DNA of 64,000 nucleotides from Haliscomenobacter sp. (lineage in GTDB: Bacteria > Bacteroidota > Bacteroidia > Chitinophagales > Saprospiraceae): the NCBI RefSeq assembly GCF_016718685.1, contig NZ_JADKCX010000012.1:52808-116807 (forward strand). Direction: 5' to 3'. The number at the start of each line of letters is the position of its first letter. Positions within the stretch are counted from its first letter, which is position 1. The notes under the pieces were generated by a model. The model was given only the letters and a program-made list of their open reading frames with translations, did not search any database and had not been told where the DNA came from. Shown here piece by piece: positions 49,449 through 57,745 of the stretch. A program made the translations under genes and the position numbers.

Positions 49449-50156
49449 ATGAAAGTTTTGTTTTCTCTCTGCCTCGCGCTGGGTTTGAGCCTCTCATCTT
49501 GGTTCTTCCCAACACTCAAAAGTGACAAAAGTTTGGAAGGTGCCTGGAATACAAGCAAGGGTATAGCCATTTTCACCCCCAATTATTTGTCTTGTACCGA
49601 TTTTTCAGCCGCCAATAAAAAATTTAGTGGCACCTGGGGCGGCACTTACAGTTGGAAAAATGATAGCCTCGTGGTGAATGTAGAGTTTTCGAGTACCGAT
49701 AAAGCAGCAGTGGGGAAGCAAAAAGTGTTTATTGCCAAGCTGAAAAAAGACTTATCGATCAAAGCCATTGGGGCAAAAGATGCCGAAACCTGGAAGGCCA
49801 TCGCCGAACCCGAACCGAATGCACTGGCTGGTCTCTGGCAAATCACTGGCCGATTGGTCGATGGCCAAATTCGGGAAATGCCCAAAGCCGCCCGCAAAAC
49901 CATCAAAATCTTCAGCAAAACCCGTTTTCAGTGGGCCGCCATCAATACCCAAACGGGCGATTTTTCGGGAACGGGTGGAGGCACTTATACACTGAAAGAT
50001 GGCAAATACACTGAAACCTTGGAGTTTTTCTCCCGCGATAGCTCCCGGGTTGGCATGTCCCTCAGCTTTGATGCCCTCGTTGAAGGTGGCAAATGGACGC
50101 ATAGCGGCAAAAGCTCGACGGGAAATCCGGTAAATGAGATTTGGGAGAAACAGTGA
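49449..50156 (+). CDS. Secreted protein with two DUF4488/lipocalin-like repeats
   Basis: 235 residues from ATG 49449 (MKVLFSLCLALGLSLSSWFF, signal peptide). Two related halves are visible: GTWGGTYSWKNDSLVVNVEF with SSTDKAAVGKQ, and GTGGGTYTLKDGKYTETLEF with SRDSSRVGMS, followed by GKWTHSGKSSTGNPVNEIWE. This repeat structure resembles DUF4488-type beta-barrel proteins. No catalytic residues are evident. Intact; convergent with the DUF1080 gene. Confidence 0.7.
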   Translation: MKVLFSLCLALGLSLSSWFFPTLKSDKSLEGAWNTSKGIAIFTPNYLSCTDFSAANKKFSGTWGGTYSWKNDSLVVNVEFSSTDKAAVGKQKVFIAKLKKDLSIKAIGAKDAETWKAIAEPEPNALAGLWQITGRLVDGQIREMPKAARKTIKIFSKTRFQWAAINTQTGDFSGTGGGTYTLKDGKYTETLEFFSRDSSRVGMSLSFDALVEGGKWTHSGKSSTGNPVNEIWEKQ

Positions 50157-50160
50157 ACAA

Positions 50161-50246
50161 GTTTAGGTTTGGGGGGGTTTTAGGTTGCAACAATTTTACA
50201 ACAGGAAGACCAAAAAACTTAAAACTTAAAACCTAAAACCTAAAAC
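50161..50246. repeat. Intergenic word-repeat hairpin, CCTAAAACC family
   Basis: Left side GTTTAGGTTTGGGGGGGTTT then TAGGTTGCAACAATTTTACA; right side AACTTAAAACTTAAAACCTA and AAACCTAAAAC is the degenerate inverse. It fills the space between two convergent stop codons. Confidence 0.75.
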
Positions 50247-50248
50247 GG

Positions 50249-50845
50249 TTAAGGCAGTTGAGTTAGTTTGAATTTTTTCCAGCGCACTTTAATGCCACCA
50301 CCGTCGTGGATTTGCAAGGCAATAAATCCTTCGCCTTTGCCGATTTTTTCATCCTTGAGATAGATCATTTGTTGGCCATTGAGCCAGGTGGTGACCTCAT
50401 CGCCGTTGACCTGGATTTTCAGTTTGTTCCACTCGCCGGTTTTTAAAGCTTTTTCGGCTTCTGCACTGGGCTGAATCAGCCAACCACGGCCATAAGATTC
50501 GTAAACCCCGCCGGTATGACTGTTGAGTGGGGCTACTTCCACTTGCCAACCACTGATTTTTACCCCTTCGATGCCCGAGCGGAAGAAGACACCACTGTTG
50601 CCATTGGCTTCTTGCTTGAACTGTAAGTTGAGGACAAAGTTTTTGTATTTGTTGGCCGTAGAGAGGTAGCCATAGGCTTTATCAGGGCCACTTTCACAGA
50701 TGAGTTCACCCTTTTCCACGTACCATTTTTCGGTGCCGTGGATGTTCCAACCACTGAGGTCTTTACCATTGAACAAAGAAACTTTTTGGGCTGTAGCCAA
50801 CAGCGGCAAACAGGCGATACATGCGATCAGGCAGGTAATTTTCAT
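50249..50845 (-). CDS. DUF1080 / 3-keto-disaccharide hydrolase family protein
   Basis: Secreted beta-sandwich protein of 198 residues (signal MKITCLIACIACLPLLATAQ). LFNGKDLSGWNIHGTEKWYV opens the domain; NSGVFFRSGIEG, GGVYESYGRGWLIQP and GFIALQIHDGGGIKVRWKKF are family blocks. DUF1080 proteins include 3-keto-disaccharide hydrolases and laminin-G-like lectins. Located downstream of the two-component genes but with its own promoter gap (65 bases). Confidence 0.88.
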   Translation of the reverse strand: MKITCLIACIACLPLLATAQKVSLFNGKDLSGWNIHGTEKWYVEKGELICESGPDKAYGYLSTANKYKNFVLNLQFKQEANGNSGVFFRSGIEGVKISGWQVEVAPLNSHTGGVYESYGRGWLIQPSAEAEKALKTGEWNKLKIQVNGDEVTTWLNGQQMIYLKDEKIGKGEGFIALQIHDGGGIKVRWKKFKLTQLP

Positions 50846-50910
50846 GAATTAAAATTGTGTGATGATGAAAAGTGGATAGTGAAGATAAAAGCTACCGGCG
50901 AATTTATGCT

Positions 50911-51726
50911 TCAAAATTCGAAAATATACATTATCGCCAGTACAATTTCACTTTTCCACCCATCTCCGAAATTCCCCGCTTTTTCGCGGCTTACGGTCAC
51001 CTCTTCCCCAGGAGAAACCTTGAGCTTGAGCTTGAGTTTGCCCCATTCATCACTGCGAAAACCTTCGATGGCTGTCAGCGCAACGAGGTACTGCCGATTG
51101 GCGCGAAAAAACTGCGTGGGGTCCAGCAACTCGGCCACCTCATCCAGGGAACGAAAATCGCTGATGTACTTTTTTCCATCCGTATTCAACAAATAAATGT
51201 ACTCCTCTTTGCCGAAACAGACGATTTCTTCTGCCGGAATGAGGGCCATGCTGCGCCCCTGGTGTACCGAAAAGCGGGTTTTGTATTTTTTAGCCCCAGG
51301 ATTAAAATTGGCGAAAAGTTCCTGCATTTGCAGGAGGTAAGTTTTGTTTTCAAACTTGGCCTGCAACAGGTGATACTTTTCCAGTGCAGTCTTCAAGTCC
51401 TCTTTTTCAATGGGTTTGAGCAGATAATCGATGCTGTTGAGTTTAAAAGCCCGGATGGCGTATTCATTGTAGGCTGTGGTAAAAATGATGGGACAATCGA
51501 GCGGTCGATTGGCAAAAACATCGAGGCTGATGCCATCCGCCAATTGAATATCCGCCAGAACCAAATCCGGACTGGGATGGGTATTGAACCACTCCTGGGC
51601 TTCTTTCACACTGCTCAATGGACCAATTATGGTGGCTGTAGGCTCAATTTCGCGCACCAGATTCAAAAGGCTAAAGGCCACCAGTGGCTCATCTTCCAAC
51701 ATCAATATGGTCAGGGTTTGAGGCAT
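50911..51726 (-). CDS. LytTR response regulator (probable C-terminal frameshift)
   Basis: Receiver (residues 1-125) plus LytTR DNA-binding domain (~165-260). The acidic pocket (ILMLEDEP), phospho-Asp (DLVLADIQLADG, ~57), Thr (FTTAYN) and Lys (YLLKPIEK) are present. DNA-binding phrases: EEIVCFGKEEYIYLL, FFRANRQYLV, VTVSREKAGNF. As written it ends with 12 unusual residues; adding one base at the AAA run 50969-50971 ends it as FRRWVEK, the normal LytTR terminus, with a stop at 50948-50950. The start overlaps the kinase stop, so it is the last gene of the exporter operon. Confidence 0.9.
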   Translation of the reverse strand: MPQTLTILMLEDEPLVAFSLLNLVREIEPTATIIGPLSSVKEAQEWFNTHPSPDLVLADIQLADGISLDVFANRPLDCPIIFTTAYNEYAIRAFKLNSIDYLLKPIEKEDLKTALEKYHLLQAKFENKTYLLQMQELFANFNPGAKKYKTRFSVHQGRSMALIPAEEIVCFGKEEYIYLLNTDGKKYISDFRSLDEVAELLDPTQFFRANRQYLVALTAIEGFRSDEWGKLKLKLKVSPGEEVTVSREKAGNFGDGWKSEIVLAIMYIFEF

Positions 51727-52745
51727 CAGAGTAAAGGTATTTGAACTTTAAAAAATAAATCTCCGTCCAGGATTTTGACGGGTTTTTCACTCAAAAACCG
51801 GTAAAGTTGCTGCAACTGGGACAATCCTTCACCGTTAGACGTTTCGATTTGTCGGCGGATTTGTTTGTTGTTTTTCACCTCCAAATACCCCATGTTGCAA
51901 GCGATGCTGATGTACAAAGGGCGATCTGCTTGGATGATGTTGTGTTTTAAGGCATTGTCGATCAACATCTGGAGCGTAACCATCACAATGCCCTGATCTC
52001 TGGCTTTATCCGATACATCCACTTCAATGTGCAGCGATTCTCCGTAGCGAATGTTCAACAAAGAAATGTAATGATCGATAAAATCAAGCTCGGTTTGTAG
52101 GCTCACCACTTCGTTTTCCTTGTGTTCCAGCACATAGCGGTATACTTTGGCCAGATGGCGGATGAATTTGGAAGCCAGGCGTGGATCTTGTTGCACCAAA
52201 CCATCCAGAGAGGTTAAGGTGTTGAACAAAAAATGAGGATTGACCTGATTGCGCAGTTGGTGGTATTGCAGGAGGGTTTTTTCCCGTTCAGCCTGCATCG
52301 CCCGCAATTCATAAGTTGTTTTTTCCTCCAACGACGTGTTGAGTTTTTTTAAAAAATCAAAAGTGAAAAAGATAAAATTGAGCAAGGCGATCGAAATTAC
52401 CGCCAACACCCCCAATAGCAGCAAAAACTCTTTGGTGGCGTAATTGGGAAAATAGGTACTGAACAAACGAATCATGATCAAAAATATCGAAGAAATCCCG
52501 ATGGTTGAAACCAGCACTGGAACCATGATCCGCACAAATGGTCGATTTTCCAGGGAAAAACGGGCTTCCAATTTGCGGTTTACCCAAATTATTGACTCCC
52601 AAATACCGATGATGAATACAAACTGAAATACAAAAAACAAGACATAAACATACCAGGGCAAGCCCGTTAAAATTCGGGAACGCATATACGCACCAAACAA
52701 ACAAAACAAACCAATGAACAGGTAAGTCCATAAACTTCGTTTCAT
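51726..52745 (-). CDS. LytS-type sensor histidine kinase
   Basis: Inner-membrane kinase of 339 residues: four hydrophobic segments (~8-28, 33-57, 74-98, 107-130), a coiled-coil linker and a His_kinase domain with the phospho-accepting His in QVNPHFLFNTL (~172) and the N-box LIDNALKHNI (~260). It overlaps the ABC ATPase gene by 4 bases and the regulator by 1. Kinases of this type without a periplasmic sensor domain often sense through their membrane segments or an associated transporter; here the exporter encoded upstream is an obvious candidate. Confidence 0.92.
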   Translation of the reverse strand: MKRSLWTYLFIGLFCLFGAYMRSRILTGLPWYVYVLFFVFQFVFIIGIWESIIWVNRKLEARFSLENRPFVRIMVPVLVSTIGISSIFLIMIRLFSTYFPNYATKEFLLLLGVLAVISIALLNFIFFTFDFLKKLNTSLEEKTTYELRAMQAEREKTLLQYHQLRNQVNPHFLFNTLTSLDGLVQQDPRLASKFIRHLAKVYRYVLEHKENEVVSLQTELDFIDHYISLLNIRYGESLHIEVDVSDKARDQGIVMVTLQMLIDNALKHNIIQADRPLYISIACNMGYLEVKNNKQIRRQIETSNGEGLSQLQQLYRFLSEKPVKILDGDLFFKVQIPLL

Positions 52746-53413
52746 CCGGTGATGATTTGTCCATCACTCATCTCAATGATGCGGTCGCTTCCTGCCGCAA
52801 AATCCTGATCATGGGTGACAGTAATGATGGTCTGGTGATTTTTACGCGCCAATTCCTGAAAAATTTCAAACACCCGTTGGGAATTCACTTTATCCAGATT
52901 TCCGGTAGGCTCATCCCCCATGATGATGGCGGGGTCGTTGACGAGTGCCCGGGCGATGGCCACGCGTTGTTGTTGGCCACCGGAAAGTTTGGAGGCCATT
53001 TTGTGGGAAAATGCTTCCATTTCTACCATCTTTAGTTTATCCATGGCGCGTTGCTCGATTTCGGCATAGGAGTATTTCCCGAGTTTTAAGGCGGGCATCA
53101 TCACGTTGCGCAAGGCGGTAAATTCTGGCAATAGAAAATGAAACTGAAACACAAAGCCCAGGTTCTCATTGCGAAAACGCGCCAGCTGGTTTTGTGACCA
53201 ACCATTGAGTCGTTTGCCTTTGATGTCGAGTTCACCTTCATAATCGGTATCCATCGTACTGAGGATGTACAACAAGGTCGACTTTCCACAGCCCGACTTG
53301 CCAACGATGGACAGGAATTCTCCCTCCTCCACTGCAAAATCCACCTGTTTGAGGACCTCAACAGTTTCCGGATCGTGGAAGTATTTGGTGATATTTTTGG
53401 CTTGTAGAATCAT
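52742..53413 (-). CDS. ABC exporter ATP-binding protein (MacB/LolD type)
   Basis: Cytoplasmic ATPase of 223 residues: Walker A VGKSGCGKSTLL (~38), Q-loop FVFQFHFLLPEFTALRNV, signature LSGGQQQRVAIARA (~142), Walker B AIIMGDEPTGNLD (~163) and switch His in TVTHDQDF. It energises the FtsX-type permease encoded next. The start lies next to a repeat element that separates it from the permease gene. Confidence 0.93.
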   Translation of the reverse strand: MILQAKNITKYFHDPETVEVLKQVDFAVEEGEFLSIVGKSGCGKSTLLYILSTMDTDYEGELDIKGKRLNGWSQNQLARFRNENLGFVFQFHFLLPEFTALRNVMMPALKLGKYSYAEIEQRAMDKLKMVEMEAFSHKMASKLSGGQQQRVAIARALVNDPAIIMGDEPTGNLDKVNSQRVFEIFQELARKNHQTIITVTHDQDFAAGSDRIIEMSDGQIITG

Positions 53414-53514
53414 GTTTAAAGGGTTTTAGGTTCTAGGGTTCGAGGGTTTGGGTTAGGTTCTGGGTTCGGGGGTTCGGGCGGTAACCGACCGAAACCTTAA
53501 AACCTTTAACCCCT
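53414..53514. repeat. Word-repeat hairpin inside an operon, TTCGGG/TTTTAGG mixed family
   Basis: Left side AAAGGGTTTTAGGTTCTAGG and GTTCGAGGGTTTGGGTTAGG, right side GAAACCTTAAAACCTTTAAC as the inverse. It lies between the permease stop and the ATPase start; its right arm overlaps the permease stop codon and last two codons. Confidence 0.75.
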
Positions 53515-54765
53515 AATAATTTGCACCGGATCCACCTTGGCCGCCTTCAATGACGGGAACAAACCCGCCAGAATGGTGGTGATTACCCCAAAGGAAAATC
53601 CCATGATGTAGTGTTGTGGATTAAAATTAACGGGCATGGTGGCAATGCGAACTACACTCCCTCCGGGGAAGGGTGTATGCGATAGGGCCACACAAAAGCC
53701 GTAGCCCAGCAATAACCCGATCGTTCCACCCAATACCCCGATGATGGCCGATTGCCACAAAAAAATGCCCACAATTTGCCTGCTTTCAAATCCCGTGGCT
53801 TTTAAAATGGCAATGTCTTTCAGCTTGTTGATGATGTTCATGTTCATGATGTTGTAGATACCAAACCCAGCAACCAACAGCAGGGTGAAAGAAATGATAC
53901 CGGTCATCGCAAAGCGGATGCTTTCTCCTGCCAACAAGGGCGCATTGGCTGTAGACCAGTCTTCCGCGTGTACCCCAAAACGTTTACTAATTGTTTCGGC
54001 CATGGCTTTGGCTTGGGCATTGTTGTACATTTTAATGTGCAAATCGGTGATAAAGCTAGGATCGCGTTGCATCACTTTTTGCACAGTAGCCAGTGTAGCA
54101 TAGGCACGGGCATTGTCAAAATCGGCCAAACCGTACGAAAAAATACCTACAACCCGTAGCATGAGAATACTGCCTTCGGAGGTAGTGATGCTCAATCGAT
54201 CTCCGATACTTACGTTCATTTTGTTGGCCAGGCCATACCCAAGAATCACTCCGTCGTTGATGCCCAATAAGTCGATCAATTGGCCTGCGTCCATTTTTCG
54301 AGCCAGAGTAAACAACTCGCCCTGTCGTTTGACATCGATGCCCAACAGTGACCCCGTAATCCGAATGGGGCCGTTGTTAAAAAACACCTGGGTGGCCACT
54401 TGTGGCGCTACCCCTTTGACTTCTGGCATGGCTTCCAGGGATTGTGCCAGCATGATGGCATTGCGCAACTTGGGCACTACATTTTTGGGGCGTTGGTGGT
54501 GTACAACATATAAATTACCCGTAGTATCCGGGGCAGCCTTGGCAATGATGGTATTTTTTTCAATCTCCAGGGGATTGTAAATGCGGATATCGGGTGCCTC
54601 TTCCATGGCAAGGTTTTTTGTAAAATCGTTGACCCCAGTCATAAAACTGATCATCACCAAAAACATCGAGATCCCAAACGTAACCCCCAACATGGCCACA
54701 ATGGTCTGCTTGCGCTTGGTTAACAAGTGGGTGAGGGCAATTTCGAGGGTTAGGCTGCGCTTCAT
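53506..54765 (-). CDS. FtsX/MacB-like ABC permease
   Basis: Inner-membrane subunit of 419 residues with one N-terminal membrane segment (TIVAMLGVTFGISMFLVMIS), a ~230-residue periplasmic MacB-type domain and three C-terminal segments (IISFTLLLVAGFGIYNIMN, IGVLGGTIGLLLGYGF, IMGFSFGVITTILAGLFPSL). The ending AAKVDPVQIIRG is characteristic of FtsX permeases. Together with the adaptor upstream and ATPase downstream it forms a MacAB-like tripartite exporter, perhaps for a peptide, lipid or antibiotic. A poly-G tract lies 12 bases before its start codon. Confidence 0.92.
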   Translation of the reverse strand: MKRSLTLEIALTHLLTKRKQTIVAMLGVTFGISMFLVMISFMTGVNDFTKNLAMEEAPDIRIYNPLEIEKNTIIAKAAPDTTGNLYVVHHQRPKNVVPKLRNAIMLAQSLEAMPEVKGVAPQVATQVFFNNGPIRITGSLLGIDVKRQGELFTLARKMDAGQLIDLLGINDGVILGYGLANKMNVSIGDRLSITTSEGSILMLRVVGIFSYGLADFDNARAYATLATVQKVMQRDPSFITDLHIKMYNNAQAKAMAETISKRFGVHAEDWSTANAPLLAGESIRFAMTGIISFTLLLVAGFGIYNIMNMNIINKLKDIAILKATGFESRQIVGIFLWQSAIIGVLGGTIGLLLGYGFCVALSHTPFPGGSVVRIATMPVNFNPQHYIMGFSFGVITTILAGLFPSLKAAKVDPVQIIRG

Positions 54766-54777
54766 GTTTGGGTGGGT

Positions 54778-54812
54778 GGGGGGGGGGGGGGGGGGGGGGG
54801 GCGGGGGGGGGG
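54778..54812. repeat. Poly-G tract upstream of the permease start
   Basis: 24 consecutive G (54778-54801), one C, then 10 G. It lies 12 bases upstream of the permease ATG (as poly-C on the coding strand), and next to CTCAACCCTCAACTTCTCAA, another word repeat. Long mononucleotide tracts vary in length through slippage; the exact length given here may be unreliable. Confidence 0.85.
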
Positions 54813-54873
54813 AGAAAAAGGTTTCAAAGGCGGGCGGGGGGCAACCAAACGCTCAACCCTCAACTTCTCAACA

Positions 54874-55965
54874 TTATTTAAGGATCAATCGACTTGTTTT
54901 ATCCAATCCACTGAGCACTTGTACCCGTTGGGCGTCTTCTACGCCGCGTTGAATCTTTACTTTGTGCTCGGTTTTATCGGTGATCACCAACACACTATCT
55001 CCTGGCAACAACAATGATTTTGGAATCACCAGGGCATTGGTTTCTTCGCGGATCACAATGTTGGCTTCCACGTTGAGTCCGTACATGGTTTGGGGTAAGG
55101 GATCACTCAACACCGCATCCACCCGGATGGATTGTTCCACACGATTGAGCATGGGGTAAATGCGGTTGATTTCGGCGTGAAAAATTTGATCTGGGAAGGC
55201 GTCCATCGTCAGCAAAACGGTTTGACCCAGCTTAATTTTACCCAAATCCGTTTCATCAATCATCAGCTTGGCGATGAGGTTTTTGCTGCCAATGATGGCC
55301 AAGGGTTGATTGGGGTACACCATATCGCCCGGGTATTTAAACACTTCGTATACCAAACCTTCACCAAAACTTTTCAACTGGGTATTTTGCTGCGAGGTAT
55401 TGGCGATGCGCAGTTGGTTTTCGGCTTGTTGGGCTTGTAAGGCGGAATTGAGGTTGACTTGTCGTACCTGCTGTTGCAGGGCCGACACTTCGCGTTGGCT
55501 GGATTCGTATTGCAATTGAGCCTGCTCGAATTCGCGTTGGGAGATGGCTTCGGAGGCCATCAAACTGCTGAAGCGTTGGTATTGCAGGCTGTCAAAACGC
55601 ATTTTTGCCTGGGCACTTTGCAGGCGGTTCCGCAATTCGCGCAATTGGGGAGCAGCATCCGTGGTAAGGGGGCGGGTTTTGTCGAGCACTTGCTGGGCAG
55701 CGGCCACATTGGCAGTCAAATTGGCATTGCTGAGCGAAAAAAGTAAGGCTCCTGCCTGCACCTGGTCGCCCGCTTTGATGCGCACTGCCGTGATGATGCC
55801 ATCCGAAACACTCATGACTCGGTATTCAGACTCCGGCACCAGGGTTCCAGAGGCATAAACGGCCTCGGTTAAAGTGGCGATTTCGGGTTGGGTTTCCTTG
55901 ATTTTATCTTTTCCGCAGCCCCAAAAAAGCAGGCTGATGGACAAAAGACAGCAGAGACATTTCAT
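54874..55965 (-). CDS. RND/MacA-type periplasmic adaptor lipoprotein
   Basis: Membrane-fusion protein of 363 residues from ATG 55965 (MKCLCCLLSISLLFWGC, lipobox). Biotinyl-lipoyl-like halves (VSDGIITAVRIKAGDQVQAG, ~45) flank a long coiled coil (~75-180: LRNRLQSAQAKMRFDSLQYQ and following) and are followed by a beta-barrel domain (LGQTVLLTMDAFPDQIF) and MP domain (IVIREETNALVIPKSLL). It joins the inner-membrane exporter to an outer-membrane channel; no TolC-like gene is in the window. First gene of the five-gene operon. Confidence 0.92.
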   Translation of the reverse strand: MKCLCCLLSISLLFWGCGKDKIKETQPEIATLTEAVYASGTLVPESEYRVMSVSDGIITAVRIKAGDQVQAGALLFSLSNANLTANVAAAQQVLDKTRPLTTDAAPQLRELRNRLQSAQAKMRFDSLQYQRFSSLMASEAISQREFEQAQLQYESSQREVSALQQQVRQVNLNSALQAQQAENQLRIANTSQQNTQLKSFGEGLVYEVFKYPGDMVYPNQPLAIIGSKNLIAKLMIDETDLGKIKLGQTVLLTMDAFPDQIFHAEINRIYPMLNRVEQSIRVDAVLSDPLPQTMYGLNVEANIVIREETNALVIPKSLLLPGDSVLVITDKTEHKVKIQRGVEDAQRVQVLSGLDKTSRLILK

Positions 55966-56444
55966 TGTGCACGGTTTTGGTGTACAGGGAATAGTAGACC
56001 AAAGTACGGGATTTTGGGAGCATGTTGTCAAGCGAAATGCAGGGAAGCGGGAGAAATGGGGTTGAAGCGAGCCTTGACGGCTTAATCCCAAAAAGAAGGA
56101 GTAGTTGAAAAATGTGCATTAGCGTTTGTTAGGAATGAAGGATACAAAAATCACCAAATGATAAAACCAAGTTCTGAAAAAAGTAATCCATCTGACAAAT
56201 TCCCATACAACCAAAAACGCCCTTTGCCCAATCTTTAGCCCCAAACGCCCCAGCACTCTTCAAGCTCAAATGTGGACGATTCATGAAATCGTCTAACCCT
56301 CTCCTAACAACATAAGCATCGCTTTGCCCAGCCTGTAGGTATTGACCTATCTACAGCAGTCCATGCTATGCTTTTCATCAACTGGCCACTCCTGTAGTGG
56401 TAGCGGAATGGGGATTTTATGCACATTATTTATCATAAAAACAT
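55966..56444. other. 480-base gap between the exporter operon and the DUF4270 gene
   Basis: No supported gene. The stretch probably holds the exporter promoter (minus) and the DUF4270 promoter (plus), but no strong TAnnTTTG element stood out. A short inverted repeat (GACGATTCATGAAATCGTC, 56275-56293) is present. Confidence 0.5.
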
Positions 56445-57739
56445 TTGACAGTGAGGAATTTAACCGACTTTTTGCTCTTTATCGTATTGGCCATTTGGGT
56501 AGCCGCCTGCCAACAAAGCACCTTGATTGGCGAGGATTTGATAGATGAAGACAATACGCAGGTACAAGAAATTGATACGCTGCGGGTGGAAACTTCCAGT
56601 TTGTTGCTCGATTCCATCTATACCACCAATGCCAGTCGACTATTGGCCGGGGCTTTTGCCGATCCTTACCTGGGCAATGTTAGTGCGCAGTGCTTTTTTA
56701 ACCTGGATAGTGTAGATGTTTTTTCTATTGAAGACGATGACAATTTGCTTTTTGATTCCCTGAGCTTGTCACTTCAGCACGACTACGAATATCCAGCTCC
56801 CGATCACGTGCAAAACCTGGCCGTGTACACCCTGAAGCAAAAACTGGATGACGAGGTGTTTTACTTCAACCATTCCGCAGGCCCAGAGACGCTGCAGAAG
56901 GTTGGGTTGGCAGCCTTTAATACCCGCACCACCCGCAACAAACGTTTCAATATTCGCCTATCCAACGACCTGGGGCGAGCCCTTTTTGAAGTCGCCAAAA
57001 AACAGGATGAGTTAGACATCGACAACGTCATCCAGGGCATGAGTATCCGTCAGGAGGGTGAGCTTGCTGGCCAGTCCGTGATGGGTTTTCCCACTGACAG
57101 CATTTATCTTCAGGTACATTACCACGACCGTAAAACGGATGACAAAGGCAGTGTGTCCCTGAAATTAAAGCCTGCCCTACGGTACAATCGCCTGCTCAGC
57201 GACCGAGGCCAAACGGCTTTGCGCAACCTCACGCAACGAGGAACTGCGGTGCTTCAAGGCAAACCAATGCGGAATCCTACATCCAGGCTGGCGTCGGAAT
57301 CTGCACCAAACTGGATTTTCCAACCCTCCGCAGCATTCGCCAAAACCGCAAGATCAGCGTCAACCTGGCTTATCTGGATATCCACCCCATCAAATCCAGT
57401 TACCAGGGCAGTGATTTAGCACCCCTGGAAAACCTCTATGTGTACTCCCCTACCCATAAAAACACCCTCAAACAAACCTTTTGGTCGGGAAGTGAAATCA
57501 ACCCGGTCAATATTCAGCGCACGGTAAATACCCTGACCGGAAACTCCACTTACCGCATTTACCTCACTGACTACATCAGCAACATCCTGAATCAGGATGC
57601 CGACGAATATGATGGCATTCTGCTGTATACCTCCGCTTCCAGCACCGGCATCAATGAGTTGGGCCGAGTGGTACTGGGGAGTGGTCAACATCCGCGCGAA
57701 GCGGCTAAACTGCATGTAATTTTCACCGTAATTAAATAA
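56445..57739 (+). CDS. DUF4270 lipoprotein (one frameshift)
   Basis: Secreted lipoprotein of about 431 residues. The signal and lipobox read FLLFIVLAIWVAACQQ; the DUF4270 opening STLIGEDLIDEDNTQVQEID then DTLRVETSSLLLDSI is clear. The start is uncertain: TTG at 56445 or GTG at 56451, with no ATG nearby. The frame breaks at the AAA run 57261-57263; adding one A gives VLQGKTNAESYIQAGVGICT and the family ending APLENLYVYSP...TFWSGSE. DUF4270 proteins are outer-membrane-associated, of unknown role, often paired with a kelch or galactose-oxidase-like protein, as here. Confidence 0.82.
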
Positions 57740-57745
57740 TCAACA

